Notes: a model not told the origin generated them from the sequence alone. A stretch of DNA of 8,476 nucleotides from Pseudomonadota bacterium (GCA_023430705.1 JAEYZJ010000127.1:1-8476), one strand, 5' to 3'. Numbered from the stretch's first letter, positions 1-5,940 are shown. Numbers and translations: made by a program.

Positions 1-1275
1 GAGGTGAAGTCCACCAACGGCGACACCTTCCTCGGCGGTGAAGACTTCGACATGCGCCTCGTCGACTACCTCGCCGACGAGTTCAAGAAGGAACAGGGGA
101 TCGACCTCCGCAACGACAAGCTCGCCCAGCAGCGGCTGAAGGAAGCAGCGGAAAAGGCCAAGATCGAGCTTTCGAGCGCGACCCAGACCGAAATCAACTT
201 GCCGTTCATCACCGCCGACGCGTCGGGCCCCAAGCACCTCACGCTCAAGCTCACCCGGGCCAAGCTCGAGGCGCTGGTCGACGACCTGATCCAGCGGACC
301 GTCGCGCCCTGCAAGCAGGCGCTCAAGGATGCCGGCGTCTCCGCCTCGCAGATCGACGAAGTCGTTCTGGTGGGCGGCATGACCCGCATGCCCAAGGTCA
401 TCGAGACGGTGAAGGCCTTTTTCGGCAAGGAGCCCCACAAGGGCGTGAACCCTGACGAAGTCGTGGCCATGGGCGCGGCTATCCAGGCCGGCGTGCTGCA
501 GGGCGACGTCAAGGACGTGCTGCTGCTCGACGTGACCCCGTTGTCGCTCGGCATCGAGACGCTGGGTGGCGTGTTCACCCGCCTGATCGACCGCAACACG
601 ACGATCCCGACCAAGAAGAGCCAGACCTTCTCGACCGCCGAGGACAACCAGAGCGCGGTGACCATCCGCGTGTTCCAGGGCGAGCGCGAGATGGCGGCCA
701 ACAACAAGCTGCTGGGCAACTTCGACCTTGCCGGCATTCCGCCGGCCCCGCGCGGCGTGCCGCAGATCGAGGTGACCTTCGACATCGACGCTAACGGCAT
801 CGTGCAGGTCTCGGCCAAGGACAAGGGCACCGGCAAGGAGCAGCAGATCCGCATCCAGGCCTCGGGCGGCCTCAGTGACGCCGACATCGAGCGCATGGTC
901 AAGGAAGCCGAGCAGAATGCCGAGGCCGACAAGAAGAAGCGCGATGCGGTAGAGGCCAAGAACCAGGCCGAATCGCTGATCCATTCGACCGAGAAGTCGC
1001 TCAAGGACTATGGCGACAAGGTCACGGCCGAGGAGAAGGGCGCGATCGAGACCGCGATCACCGACCTCAAGGGCGTGATCGAGGGCGACGACGCCGAGGC
1101 GATCAAGGAAAAGAGCGCGGCCCTGGCCGAGGCCTCGATGAAGCTGGGCGAAGCCATGTACAAGGCATCGCAGGCGGAAGCCGAAGCCAAGGCTGCCGGT
1201 TCGGACCAGCCTGCCGACGACGACGTCGTCGACGCCGAGTTCGAGGAAGTTCCGGACGACAAGAAGTCGGCGTGA
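1..1275 (+). CDS. dnaK: Chaperone protein DnaK (Hsp70), 5' end outside window
   Basis: Hsp70 chaperone: ATP-driven binding and release of unfolded polypeptides in the cytoplasm, working with DnaJ and GrpE. The reading frame is open from base 1, so the gene is cut by the window edge; the GTG at position 4 is an internal codon, not a start. About 424 codons remain. By comparison with E. coli DnaK (638 residues), roughly the first 215 residues are missing. Visible in fragment numbering: NGDTFLGGEDFD near the start, the third Hsp70 signature (VVLVGGMTRMPKV, from about residue 121), the interdomain linker VLLLDV (173-178), the substrate-binding beta domain with TTIPTKKSQTFSTAEDNQ, a charged helical lid, and the acidic tail DDDVVDAEFEEV typical of bacterial DnaK. 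It is followed by a strong hairpin terminator. dnaJ lies downstream but is separated by a hydrolase gene. No frameshift or missing signature is seen in this part. Confidence 0.98.
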   Translation, partial: EVKSTNGDTFLGGEDFDMRLVDYLADEFKKEQGIDLRNDKLAQQRLKEAAEKAKIELSSATQTEINLPFITADASGPKHLTLKLTRAKLEALVDDLIQRTVAPCKQALKDAGVSASQIDEVVLVGGMTRMPKVIETVKAFFGKEPHKGVNPDEVVAMGAAIQAGVLQGDVKDVLLLDVTPLSLGIETLGGVFTRLIDRNTTIPTKKSQTFSTAEDNQSAVTIRVFQGEREMAANNKLLGNFDLAGIPPAPRGVPQIEVTFDIDANGIVQVSAKDKGTGKEQQIRIQASGGLSDADIERMVKEAEQNAEADKKKRDAVEAKNQAESLIHSTEKSLKDYGDKVTAEEKGAIETAITDLKGVIEGDDAEAIKEKSAALAEASMKLGEAMYKASQAEAEAKAAGSDQPADDDVVDAEFEEVPDDKKSA

Positions 1276-1296
1276 GCCCGACAGAGCATATGACAG

Positions 1297-1323
1297 GGGC
1301 CCGGCAGCGATGCCGGGCCCTTT
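1297..1323 (+). terminator. Rho-independent terminator after dnaK
   Basis: A perfect 10-bp stem, GGGCCCGGCA pairing with TGCCGGGCCC, closes a four-base GCGA loop (a GNRA-type tetraloop) and is followed by TTT. It starts 21 bp after the dnaK stop codon. The T-run is short, but stem and position fit an intrinsic terminator, so dnaK transcription probably ends here and does not routinely run into the hydrolase or dnaJ. Confidence 0.8.
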
Positions 1324-1533
1324 CATGTTCCACGTGAATCAGGCGCCGGACAGGCGTCGCGGCGCGCCCGCGCCTTCCAATTCCTGCCGCAAGGCGGCCC
1401 AAATGTCTTCACATCGGGCGCTGAAGGTGGAGAGCGTTGGGAAGGGATGCGCCAACTGCCGGCAGCAGTGCATCCTCGAGGGCGGGTCCAAGCCGACGGA
1501 CCCACGGCCGGGGCGGCAACGAAAGGGTTCCTT

Positions 1534-2583
1534 ATGTCATCGGTAGAGGTGCGGCGGTTCGCTCGAAACAGCGAGTTCGACGTGGCACATCCGGAGGTCG
1601 GCCTGCCGGCCGAGCGGCTCGATGCCGACATGCGGCATGTGCTGAGCGTACTCGAATCGATGGGCGGAAAGCGCATCGAGGAGTGCCGCTCGACCGAGGC
1701 GCGGGCGCTGCCGACACTCGACATGGCGCTCCGCCGTATCCTGCGCGACCAGGTGGACGACATGGGCGTGAGCATGGAGATGCGCCTCATCACCGGCCAC
1801 ACCGGGGAGCTGCGGGCCCGCATCTACGTGCCGCAGAACGATATCGTCGTCGGCTCCAGGCCGATGATCCTCTTCCTCCACGGCGGCAATTTCATCCTCG
1901 GCGACGTCGACAACTACGACGCGAGCCCGAGGGCGCTGGCGGCGCGCACCGGGGCGGTCGTCATCTCCTCGCATTACCGGCAGGCGCCCGAGCACCGGTT
2001 CCCCGCGGCACACGAAGACGCCTGGGCGGCCTGGCAGTGGGTGCTCGAGCACGCCGAGACCCTCGGCGCCGATCCCAGGCGCGCCGCGATCGTGGGCGAA
2101 GACTCGGGCGCCAACCTCGCCGTCAACGTCGCGCTGCGCGCCAAGGCCGAGGGCAAGGCCATGCCGCTGCACCTCGGACTGGTGACCCCGATGGCGGCCA
2201 TGCTGTTCGACCTGCCCTCGCACCGGCAGAACGCCGGCACCTTCCCCTATTCCACCGCGACCCTCGAGTGGGCGGCGCGCAAGCTCTTCCGCAGCAAGGA
2301 CGACGCCCATGACGTGCGCATGAACATCGCGGGCCGGCTCGACCTCGAGGGCCTGCCGCCGGCGACCGTCATCCTCGCCGATGCCGATCCGCTGCGCTCG
2401 GAAGGCGAGGCGCTGGCCGATGCGTTGCGACGCTCCGGCGTCTGGGTCGACGAGACGCTCTACGAGGGCGTGACCCACGGCTTCTTCGGACTCTACCGGG
2501 TGGTGAACAAGGCGATGTTCGCCCATGGCCAGCTCAGCCGGAACCTCGCGGCTGCCTTCGGAGCCTGGCCGCACCGGCCATGA
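1534..2583 (+). CDS. Alpha/beta hydrolase, HSL (hormone-sensitive lipase) type, with altered active-site motifs
   Basis: A 349-residue cytoplasmic alpha/beta hydrolase resembling the bacterial HSL-type esterase family (alpha/beta hydrolase fold-3); the substrate is unknown. Domains: an N-terminal cap helix region (about 1-100), oxyanion-hole segment HGGNF (116-120; the family usually has HGGG), the conserved YRQAPEHRFPAAHED block (148-162), nucleophile elbow GEDSG (188-192), acid loop DPLRSEGEA with Asp285, and THGFF with His315. In an ungapped comparison with the common GESAGGNLA/GDSAGGNLA motif, the nucleophile Ser aligns with Asp190 and the neighbouring Ala with Ser191, so normal esterase chemistry is uncertain. 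I chose the ATG at 1534 because AAAGGG lies 6 bp upstream and the protein then begins at a normal family length. The in-frame ATG at 1447 adds 29 residues of unlikely composition and has no good ribosome binding site. A 3' hairpin suggests a single-gene transcript. Its place between dnaK and dnaJ is unusual. Confidence 0.88.
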   Translation: MSSVEVRRFARNSEFDVAHPEVGLPAERLDADMRHVLSVLESMGGKRIEECRSTEARALPTLDMALRRILRDQVDDMGVSMEMRLITGHTGELRARIYVPQNDIVVGSRPMILFLHGGNFILGDVDNYDASPRALAARTGAVVISSHYRQAPEHRFPAAHEDAWAAWQWVLEHAETLGADPRRAAIVGEDSGANLAVNVALRAKAEGKAMPLHLGLVTPMAAMLFDLPSHRQNAGTFPYSTATLEWAARKLFRSKDDAHDVRMNIAGRLDLEGLPPATVILADADPLRSEGEALADALRRSGVWVDETLYEGVTHGFFGLYRVVNKAMFAHGQLSRNLAAAFGAWPHRP

Positions 2584-2615
2584 CGGTGGATAAGCCACAT
2601 TGCGTGGCTTCCGTC
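2582..2615 (+). terminator. Stem-loop directly after the hydrolase gene, possible terminator
   Basis: The inner stem AAGCCAC (2592-2598) pairs perfectly with GTGGCTT (2604-2610) around a five-base loop. An outer stem GACGG (2582-2586) pairs with CCGTC (2611-2615), with TGGAT bulged on the 5' side. The structure begins inside the hydrolase stop codon. No T-run follows (GGGCCCG comes next), so it may be a weak or Rho-assisted terminator or an mRNA 3'-end stabiliser. It separates the hydrolase from dnaJ. Confidence 0.45.
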
Positions 2616-2730
2616 GGGCCCGATGCGTTCGGTAGCATTGAAGCGGTCCGCACCTATGGTAAGAGCGCACAGCAATACTTATCTAGCCGGCATGCCTGGG
2701 ACGGGGCGCTAGGCACTGGGATTAGACGGA

Positions 2731-3858
2731 TTGGCCAAACGCGACTTTTATGAAGTGCTCGGTGTGCCCAAGGGCGCCGACGAGGCGGTGCTGAAAGGCG
2801 CCTATCGCAAGCTTGCTATGCAGTTCCACCCGGATCGCAATCCGGGTAACGCCGATGCCGAGCACAAGTTCAAGGAAATCTCCGAAGCCTACGACACGCT
2901 GAAGGACCCCCAGAAGCGGGCGGCCTACGACCGTTTCGGCCATGCCGCATTCGAGAATGGCGGGGGCCGCGGTGCGCATGGCTTCGGGCCGGAGTTCAGC
3001 TCCTCGATGTCCGACATCTTCGAGGACATCTTCGGCGACTTCATGGGCGGCCAGCGCGGCCGCGGCGGCCAGTCCCGCCTGCGCGGCTCGGACCTGCGCT
3101 ACAACCTCGAAATCTCGCTCGAAGAAGCATTCACCGGCCGCACCGTCGACATCGACGTGCCCACCCTCGCCACCTGCGAGACCTGCGATGGTTCCGGCGC
3201 CAAGCCCGGCACGGGCATGTCGACCTGCCGGCACTGCAACGGCCAGGGCAAGGTCCGCGCCGCGCAGGGCTTCTTCACCATCGAGCGCACCTGCCCGATC
3301 TGCAACGGCCGCGGCCAGATCCTCGAGCAGGCCTGCACCGACTGCGGCGGCCAGGGCCGCCGGCAGCAGAACCGCACGCTCAGCGTCGACATTCCAAAGG
3401 GCATCGAGGACGGCACCCGCATCCGGCTCGCCAACGAGGGCGAGGCGGGGCTGCGGGGCGGCCCGCCGGGCGACCTCTACATCTTCATCTCGATCAAGCC
3501 GCACGACCTGTTCCAGCGGGACGGCGCCGACCTCTATGCGCGCGTTCCCATCGCGATGACCACGGCGGCGCTGGGCGGCGAGTTCGAAGTGCCGACCCTC
3601 GATGCGGCTCGCGCCCGGGTCAAGGTGTCGAGCGGCACGCAGCCGGGCCAGCGGGTCCGGCTCAAGGGCAAGGGCATGCCGGTGCTGCGCTCCAAGGAGT
3701 TCGGCGACCTCTACGTCCAGCTCGATGTCGAGACGCCGCAGAACCTGACCAAGCGCCAGCGCGAACTGCTCGAGGAGTTCGAAAAGGAGTCGACGCGGGA
3801 GAACTCGCCGACCTCCGACGGCTTCTTCGCCAAGCTCAAGAGCCTGTTCGAGAACTGA
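2731..3858 (+). CDS. dnaJ: Chaperone protein DnaJ (Hsp40, type I)
   Basis: Co-chaperone that delivers unfolded clients to DnaK and stimulates its ATPase. At 375 residues it is the normal length for a type I DnaJ. Domain order: J domain (about 1-70, starting AKRDFYEVLGV, with the essential HPD at 33-35), Gly/Phe-rich region (about 74-118), zinc-binding domain with four CXXCXGXG repeats (CETCDGSG from 149, CRHCNGQG from 166, CPICNGRG from 188, CTDCGGQG from 202), then the C-terminal substrate-binding and dimerisation domains. All key residues are intact. The start codon is TTG at 2731. It is chosen because it gives the conserved MAKRDFYEVLG N-terminus, no in-frame ATG precedes the J domain, and a modest GGGA element lies 9 bp upstream. 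It lies 147 bp after the hydrolase stop and most likely has its own promoter, though no convincing heat-shock promoter could be identified. Confidence 0.98.
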   Translation: MAKRDFYEVLGVPKGADEAVLKGAYRKLAMQFHPDRNPGNADAEHKFKEISEAYDTLKDPQKRAAYDRFGHAAFENGGGRGAHGFGPEFSSSMSDIFEDIFGDFMGGQRGRGGQSRLRGSDLRYNLEISLEEAFTGRTVDIDVPTLATCETCDGSGAKPGTGMSTCRHCNGQGKVRAAQGFFTIERTCPICNGRGQILEQACTDCGGQGRRQQNRTLSVDIPKGIEDGTRIRLANEGEAGLRGGPPGDLYIFISIKPHDLFQRDGADLYARVPIAMTTAALGGEFEVPTLDAARARVKVSSGTQPGQRVRLKGKGMPVLRSKEFGDLYVQLDVETPQNLTKRQRELLEEFEKESTRENSPTSDGFFAKLKSLFEN

Positions 3859-3882
3859 CCGGGCCCTGGAGTCTCCGGCGGC

Positions 3883-4092
3883 TCAGGAGTGATTGAGTTC
3901 CGCCGACTTCAACTCATTGGCGAGGGCGTCCAGCGCAGCCTTCGCCTCTGCGTCGACCTGATCGAGCGAGGTGCCGAACGGCACTTCCAGCCCGAGCCGC
4001 TTGGACGGATCGTCGGCCCAGACGTAGGAGACGAAGGACTTCTTCGCCTGCAGGTCGTGGCTCAAATGGGTGACGATCAGGCGAGTGGCCAT
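3883..4092 (-). CDS. Small conserved-looking hypothetical protein, 69 residues
   Basis: Function not recognised. It runs from ATG at 4092 down to the TGA at 3883-3885. The start is supported by a strong ribosome binding site, GGAGGA on the minus strand (4100-4105), seven bases upstream. The same frame stays open far upstream (to 4779), but that extension is antisense to the flavin reductase and is not used here. The protein starts MATRLIVTHLSHD, has a likely strand-rich middle (KSFVSYVWADDPSKRLGLEV) and ends in an Ala/Leu/Glu-rich segment that looks like one amphipathic helix (about 43-63). It has no signal peptide, membrane segment or cysteine, so it is probably cytoplasmic. It is tail-to-tail with dnaJ (24 bp apart) and divergent from the reductase gene (115 bp). 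A five-base inverted repeat GTCCG-ggta-CGGAC (4106-4119) sits directly upstream of its ribosome binding site and could be a leader hairpin or operator. Confidence 0.75.
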   Translation of the reverse strand: MATRLIVTHLSHDLQAKKSFVSYVWADDPSKRLGLEVPFGTSLDQVDAEAKAALDALANELKSAELNHS

Positions 4093-4207
4093 CTTGTGCT
4101 CCTCCGTCCGGGTACGGACAGTGTGCGCTGCGGTCGCGCCCTGAGGCAAGCATGGTCTGGCCTGCGCCTTCCGTGGCCAGTCTGAATCGGCTAGCGTCGC
4201 TCGCGCC

Positions 4208-4783
4208 ATGACCGATGTCCCCTCCCCGCAGAAGACCGCCATCACGCTTTGCGGCTCGCTTCGCGCCAACGCGATCAACGAGCACCTCAGGCGGCATATG
4301 TCGCAGAAGCTGCGCGAGGCGGGCGTCGCGGTCACCGACCTCGACCTCGCCGACTTCCCGATGCCGCTTTTCAACCAGGACATCGAGGATGCGGGCGAGG
4401 CGCCGGAAGCCGCCAGGCGGCTGGCGGACATGTTTCGCAGCCACGACATCGTCCTCATCATCTCCCCCGAGTACAATGGCGGCGTCACGCCGGTGATCGC
4501 GAACCTCGTGTCCTGGGTCAGCCGCGAGAAGCCGAACCCGTTCAAGCACGCGATCTTCGGCATCGGCGGCATGAGCGACGGCAAGTACGCCACGCTCTTC
4601 GCCCTCTCGCACCTGCGCGACAGCCTCAGCAAGCTCGGCGCGCTGGTAGTGCCGACGCTGCTCGGCCTCGGCCCCTGGCCGGAGGTCATGGACGAGAACG
4701 ACGAGCCCAACGAGGGCAACATCAAATGGAAGGTGGGCCAGATGGTGCGCGAGCTCACCCACTTCTCCCGCGGCGGCATCTGA
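4208..4783 (+). CDS. NADPH-dependent FMN reductase family flavoprotein
   Basis: A 191-residue flavodoxin-like oxidoreductase of the NADPH-dependent FMN reductase family, which includes chromate/quinone reductases and SsuE-like enzymes. It probably binds FMN and reduces a quinone, flavin or other electrophile with NAD(P)H; the actual substrate cannot be read from sequence. Evidence: an ITLCGSLR phosphate-binding loop after the first strand (GSLR 16-19), the family hallmark SPEYNGG (86-92), which contacts the flavin ring, a conserved Gly-rich stretch after the next strand (FGIGGMSDGKYATL), and normal family length. There is no clear Shine-Dalgarno element before ATG 4208 (preceding bases GGCTAGCGTCGCTCGCGCC), so a leaderless or weakly initiated message is possible. 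Its stop codon abuts the start of the next gene (tgaatg), implying co-transcription and translational coupling with the phosphatase-like gene. Confidence 0.9.
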   Translation: MTDVPSPQKTAITLCGSLRANAINEHLRRHMSQKLREAGVAVTDLDLADFPMPLFNQDIEDAGEAPEAARRLADMFRSHDIVLIISPEYNGGVTPVIANLVSWVSREKPNPFKHAIFGIGGMSDGKYATLFALSHLRDSLSKLGALVVPTLLGLGPWPEVMDENDEPNEGNIKWKVGQMVRELTHFSRGGI

Positions 4784-5395
4784 ATGAGCTACGCGCTCTA
4801 TGTCACCCACCCGCAGGTGGTAGAGGACCCCGCGGTCCCTGCGCCGCGCTGGAGGCTTTCCGAACGCGGCAGGGCCCGGGCGGAACAATTCGCGAACCAC
4901 CCATTGGTGCGGCGTGCCCGGCGCTTCGTCTCGAGCCCGGAAACCAAGGCTCTCGAGCTGGCGGCCATTCTGGTGGCGGCGTCCGGCGTGGCTGTGGAGA
5001 GCGGGGAAAACTTCGCCGAGAACGACCGGACCAGCACCGGCTATGTCGATGCGGGGCGCTTCGGGCAGCTGATCGAGGCCTTCTATGCGGCGCCGGCTGA
5101 CCCGCCATCGGGCTGGGAGAGCGCGGCGGCGGCCCAGCGCCGCGTCGCCAAGGCGTTCGAGGCGGCGCTCGCCGGGCACGATCCTGCCGACCCCCTTGTC
5201 TTCACCGGCCACGGCGCGGTCGGCACGCTGCTCAAGTGCCATCTGGGGCATCGCGCCGTCGCCCGCTCGGAGGACCAGCGCGTCATGGCCGATCCCGGTG
5301 GGGGGAATGTCTTCGTCGTCCGCCTGAGCGACCGGACCCTCCTCACCGACTGGATGGCGATGGAGGACACGCCGGCGGCGATCCCGGGACTCTGA
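4784..5395 (+). CDS. Histidine phosphatase superfamily protein with divergent active site
   Basis: A 203-residue protein with the layout of the histidine phosphatase (phosphoglycerate mutase-like) superfamily: first strand with His9, WRLSERGRARAEQF helix start (23-36), VSSPETKALELA (49-60) matching the SSxxxRAxxTA motif, and FTGHGAVGTLL (140-150) with the second catalytic His143. It departs from the standard: the usual RHG reads THP (8-10), and the phosphate-binding Arg of SSxxxRA is Lys55. Both His are kept, so it may be an unusual phosphatase or a phosphate-ester binding protein. It starts immediately after the reductase stop with no spacing; the ribosome binding site would lie inside the reductase coding sequence (CCCGCGGCGG is weak), so coupling is likely. 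It converges with the MarR gene, with 10 bp between stop codons. Substrate unknown. Confidence 0.8.
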   Translation: MSYALYVTHPQVVEDPAVPAPRWRLSERGRARAEQFANHPLVRRARRFVSSPETKALELAAILVAASGVAVESGENFAENDRTSTGYVDAGRFGQLIEAFYAAPADPPSGWESAAAAQRRVAKAFEAALAGHDPADPLVFTGHGAVGTLLKCHLGHRAVARSEDQRVMADPGGGNVFVVRLSDRTLLTDWMAMEDTPAAIPGL

Positions 5396-5405
5396 ATTCT
5401 GCGAC

Positions 5406-5846
5406 CTAGCGTCGGGGGGTCCATGCGCCGAGCCCGAACAGCTCGATCGCGTCCTCGAGGGCGGCCTTCAGCCGGTCGAGCCGCTCGACATCGTGGTCCA
5501 CCTCGCGCAACCGCACCGGTCCGGCCGACGGCATCTCGGCCACCAGCGCCGTCCCCTTCTCGGTCAGCCCGACCAGCCGGGCGCGGCGATCGCTGGGGTC
5601 GGTCCGCACCGTGACGAGCTCCATGCGGCGCAGTTCGTCGATCGACTGGCCCAGCGTTGCCGGATGCATCACCAGCGCCTTGCGCAGGGCGGCGAGCGGC
5701 AACTGCGGCCGCTCCGCGCAGATGCGCAGCACCGAAAGCTGCAGGCCGGTAATGCCGAACCGCTTCTTGAGGTCGGCTTCGAATGCGGCCATGGCGCGTT
5801 CGAGCCGCACCCAGGCGACGGTGGCGGAGAGCGCCTGCTGCTGCAT
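5406..5846 (-). CDS. MarR family transcriptional regulator
   Basis: A 146-residue winged-helix DNA-binding regulator, expected to act as a dimer that binds a palindromic operator and releases it on ligand binding or oxidation. Evidence: N-terminal dimerisation helix (ALSATVAWVRLERAMAAFEADL), helix-turn-helix region LPLAALRKALVMHPATLGQSIDELRRMELV, wing with the family hallmark DPSDRRARLVGLTEKG, then a C-terminal dimerisation helix that is shorter than usual and ends GAWTPRR. I chose ATG 5846 because the family homology begins there. The in-frame ATG at 5927 would add 27 residues of poor character and place the operator-like palindrome inside the coding region. The Shine-Dalgarno element is weak (CGGTTGG). 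It is divergent from pyrF and convergent with the phosphatase-like gene. The palindrome 21 bp upstream suggests self-regulation. There is one Cys (in RICAERP), so a redox switch is possible but not shown. Confidence 0.9.
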   Translation of the reverse strand: MQQQALSATVAWVRLERAMAAFEADLKKRFGITGLQLSVLRICAERPQLPLAALRKALVMHPATLGQSIDELRRMELVTVRTDPSDRRARLVGLTEKGTALVAEMPSAGPVRLREVDHDVERLDRLKAALEDAIELFGLGAWTPRR

Positions 5847-5867
5847 GAAACCAACCGAATCTGATGT

Positions 5868-5883
5868 ACTATGGCGGCATAGT
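5868..5883. promoter_or_regulatory. Candidate MarR operator in the marR-pyrF divergent interval
   Basis: ACTATG-GCGG-CATAGT: a 16-bp inverted repeat with perfect 6-bp arms, 21 bp upstream of the MarR start. Size, symmetry and position fit a MarR-family operator. On the minus strand the left arm overlaps a possible -10 (CACTAT) lying 17 bp downstream of TTGCGC, so dimer binding would block the regulator's own promoter. Its distance from the pyrF start (about 80 bp) makes control of pyrF less likely but possible. Confidence 0.55.
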
Positions 5884-5910
5884 GAGTTGCGGCCCAAGCC
5901 GGCGCAAGAC

Positions 5911-5940
5911 TTGACCGCGCCCCGCAACGCATGGCACTAG
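5911..5940 (+). promoter_or_regulatory. Possible pyrF promoter
   Basis: TTGACC (5911-5916) is a good housekeeping -35 element. At 17-18 bp spacing the -10 would be GCACTA or CACTAG, which is weak. Transcription would start around 5946-5950, giving a short leader before the pyrF ATG at 5963. The call rests mainly on the -35 and the position. Confidence 0.3.

Noticed and set aside
66..1004. Minus-strand frame of 312 codons opposite dnaK
   Set aside because: dnaK coding on the plus strand is certain; the reverse translation is Ser/Ala-rich shadow sequence.
1329..1338. CACGTG palindrome (1331-1336) after the dnaK terminator
   Set aside because: A six-base palindrome alone is expected by chance, and flanks do not extend the symmetry well.
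1447..1533. Upstream in-frame ATG extending the hydrolase by 29 residues
   Set aside because: No good ribosome binding site, and the added segment runs through the leader hairpin; ATG 1534 has AAAGGG at suitable spacing and fits family length.
2638..2665. Possible dnaJ promoter (TTGAAG, 16 bp, TAAGAG) or heat-shock-type elements (TTGAA with CCTATGG)
   Set aside because: The housekeeping -10 match is poor, and the heat-shock elements are about 12 bp apart, shorter than the alphaproteobacterial RpoH spacing I would expect; not strong enough to annotate.
1537..2670. Long minus-strand open frame (377 codons) covering the whole hydrolase gene
   Set aside because: It is the antisense shadow of a clear alpha/beta hydrolase; its translation is rich in Arg, His and Gly, with no family motif. 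Long mirror frames are expected in GC-rich coding DNA.
3859..3882. Terminator between convergent dnaJ and the 69-residue gene
   Set aside because: Only 4-5 bp interrupted GC pairings (CCGG with CCGG) and no T-run; no convincing hairpin.
3883..4779. Extended 298-codon version of the small minus-strand gene
   Set aside because: The N-terminal 229 codons are antisense to the reductase, while a strong GGAGGA ribosome binding site marks the internal ATG at 4092.
3914..5251. Long minus-strand open frame (445 codons) opposite the reductase and phosphatase-like genes
   Set aside because: The plus-strand genes show clear flavodoxin and histidine-phosphatase motifs and coupled starts; the minus frame is low-complexity Arg/Ala-rich translation without a recognisable domain.
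4191..5415. CTAGCGTCG occurring at 4191 and 5406 as a possible repeated element
   Set aside because: Only nine bases; the second copy lies in the stop-codon region of the MarR gene and the contexts are unrelated, so chance is likely.
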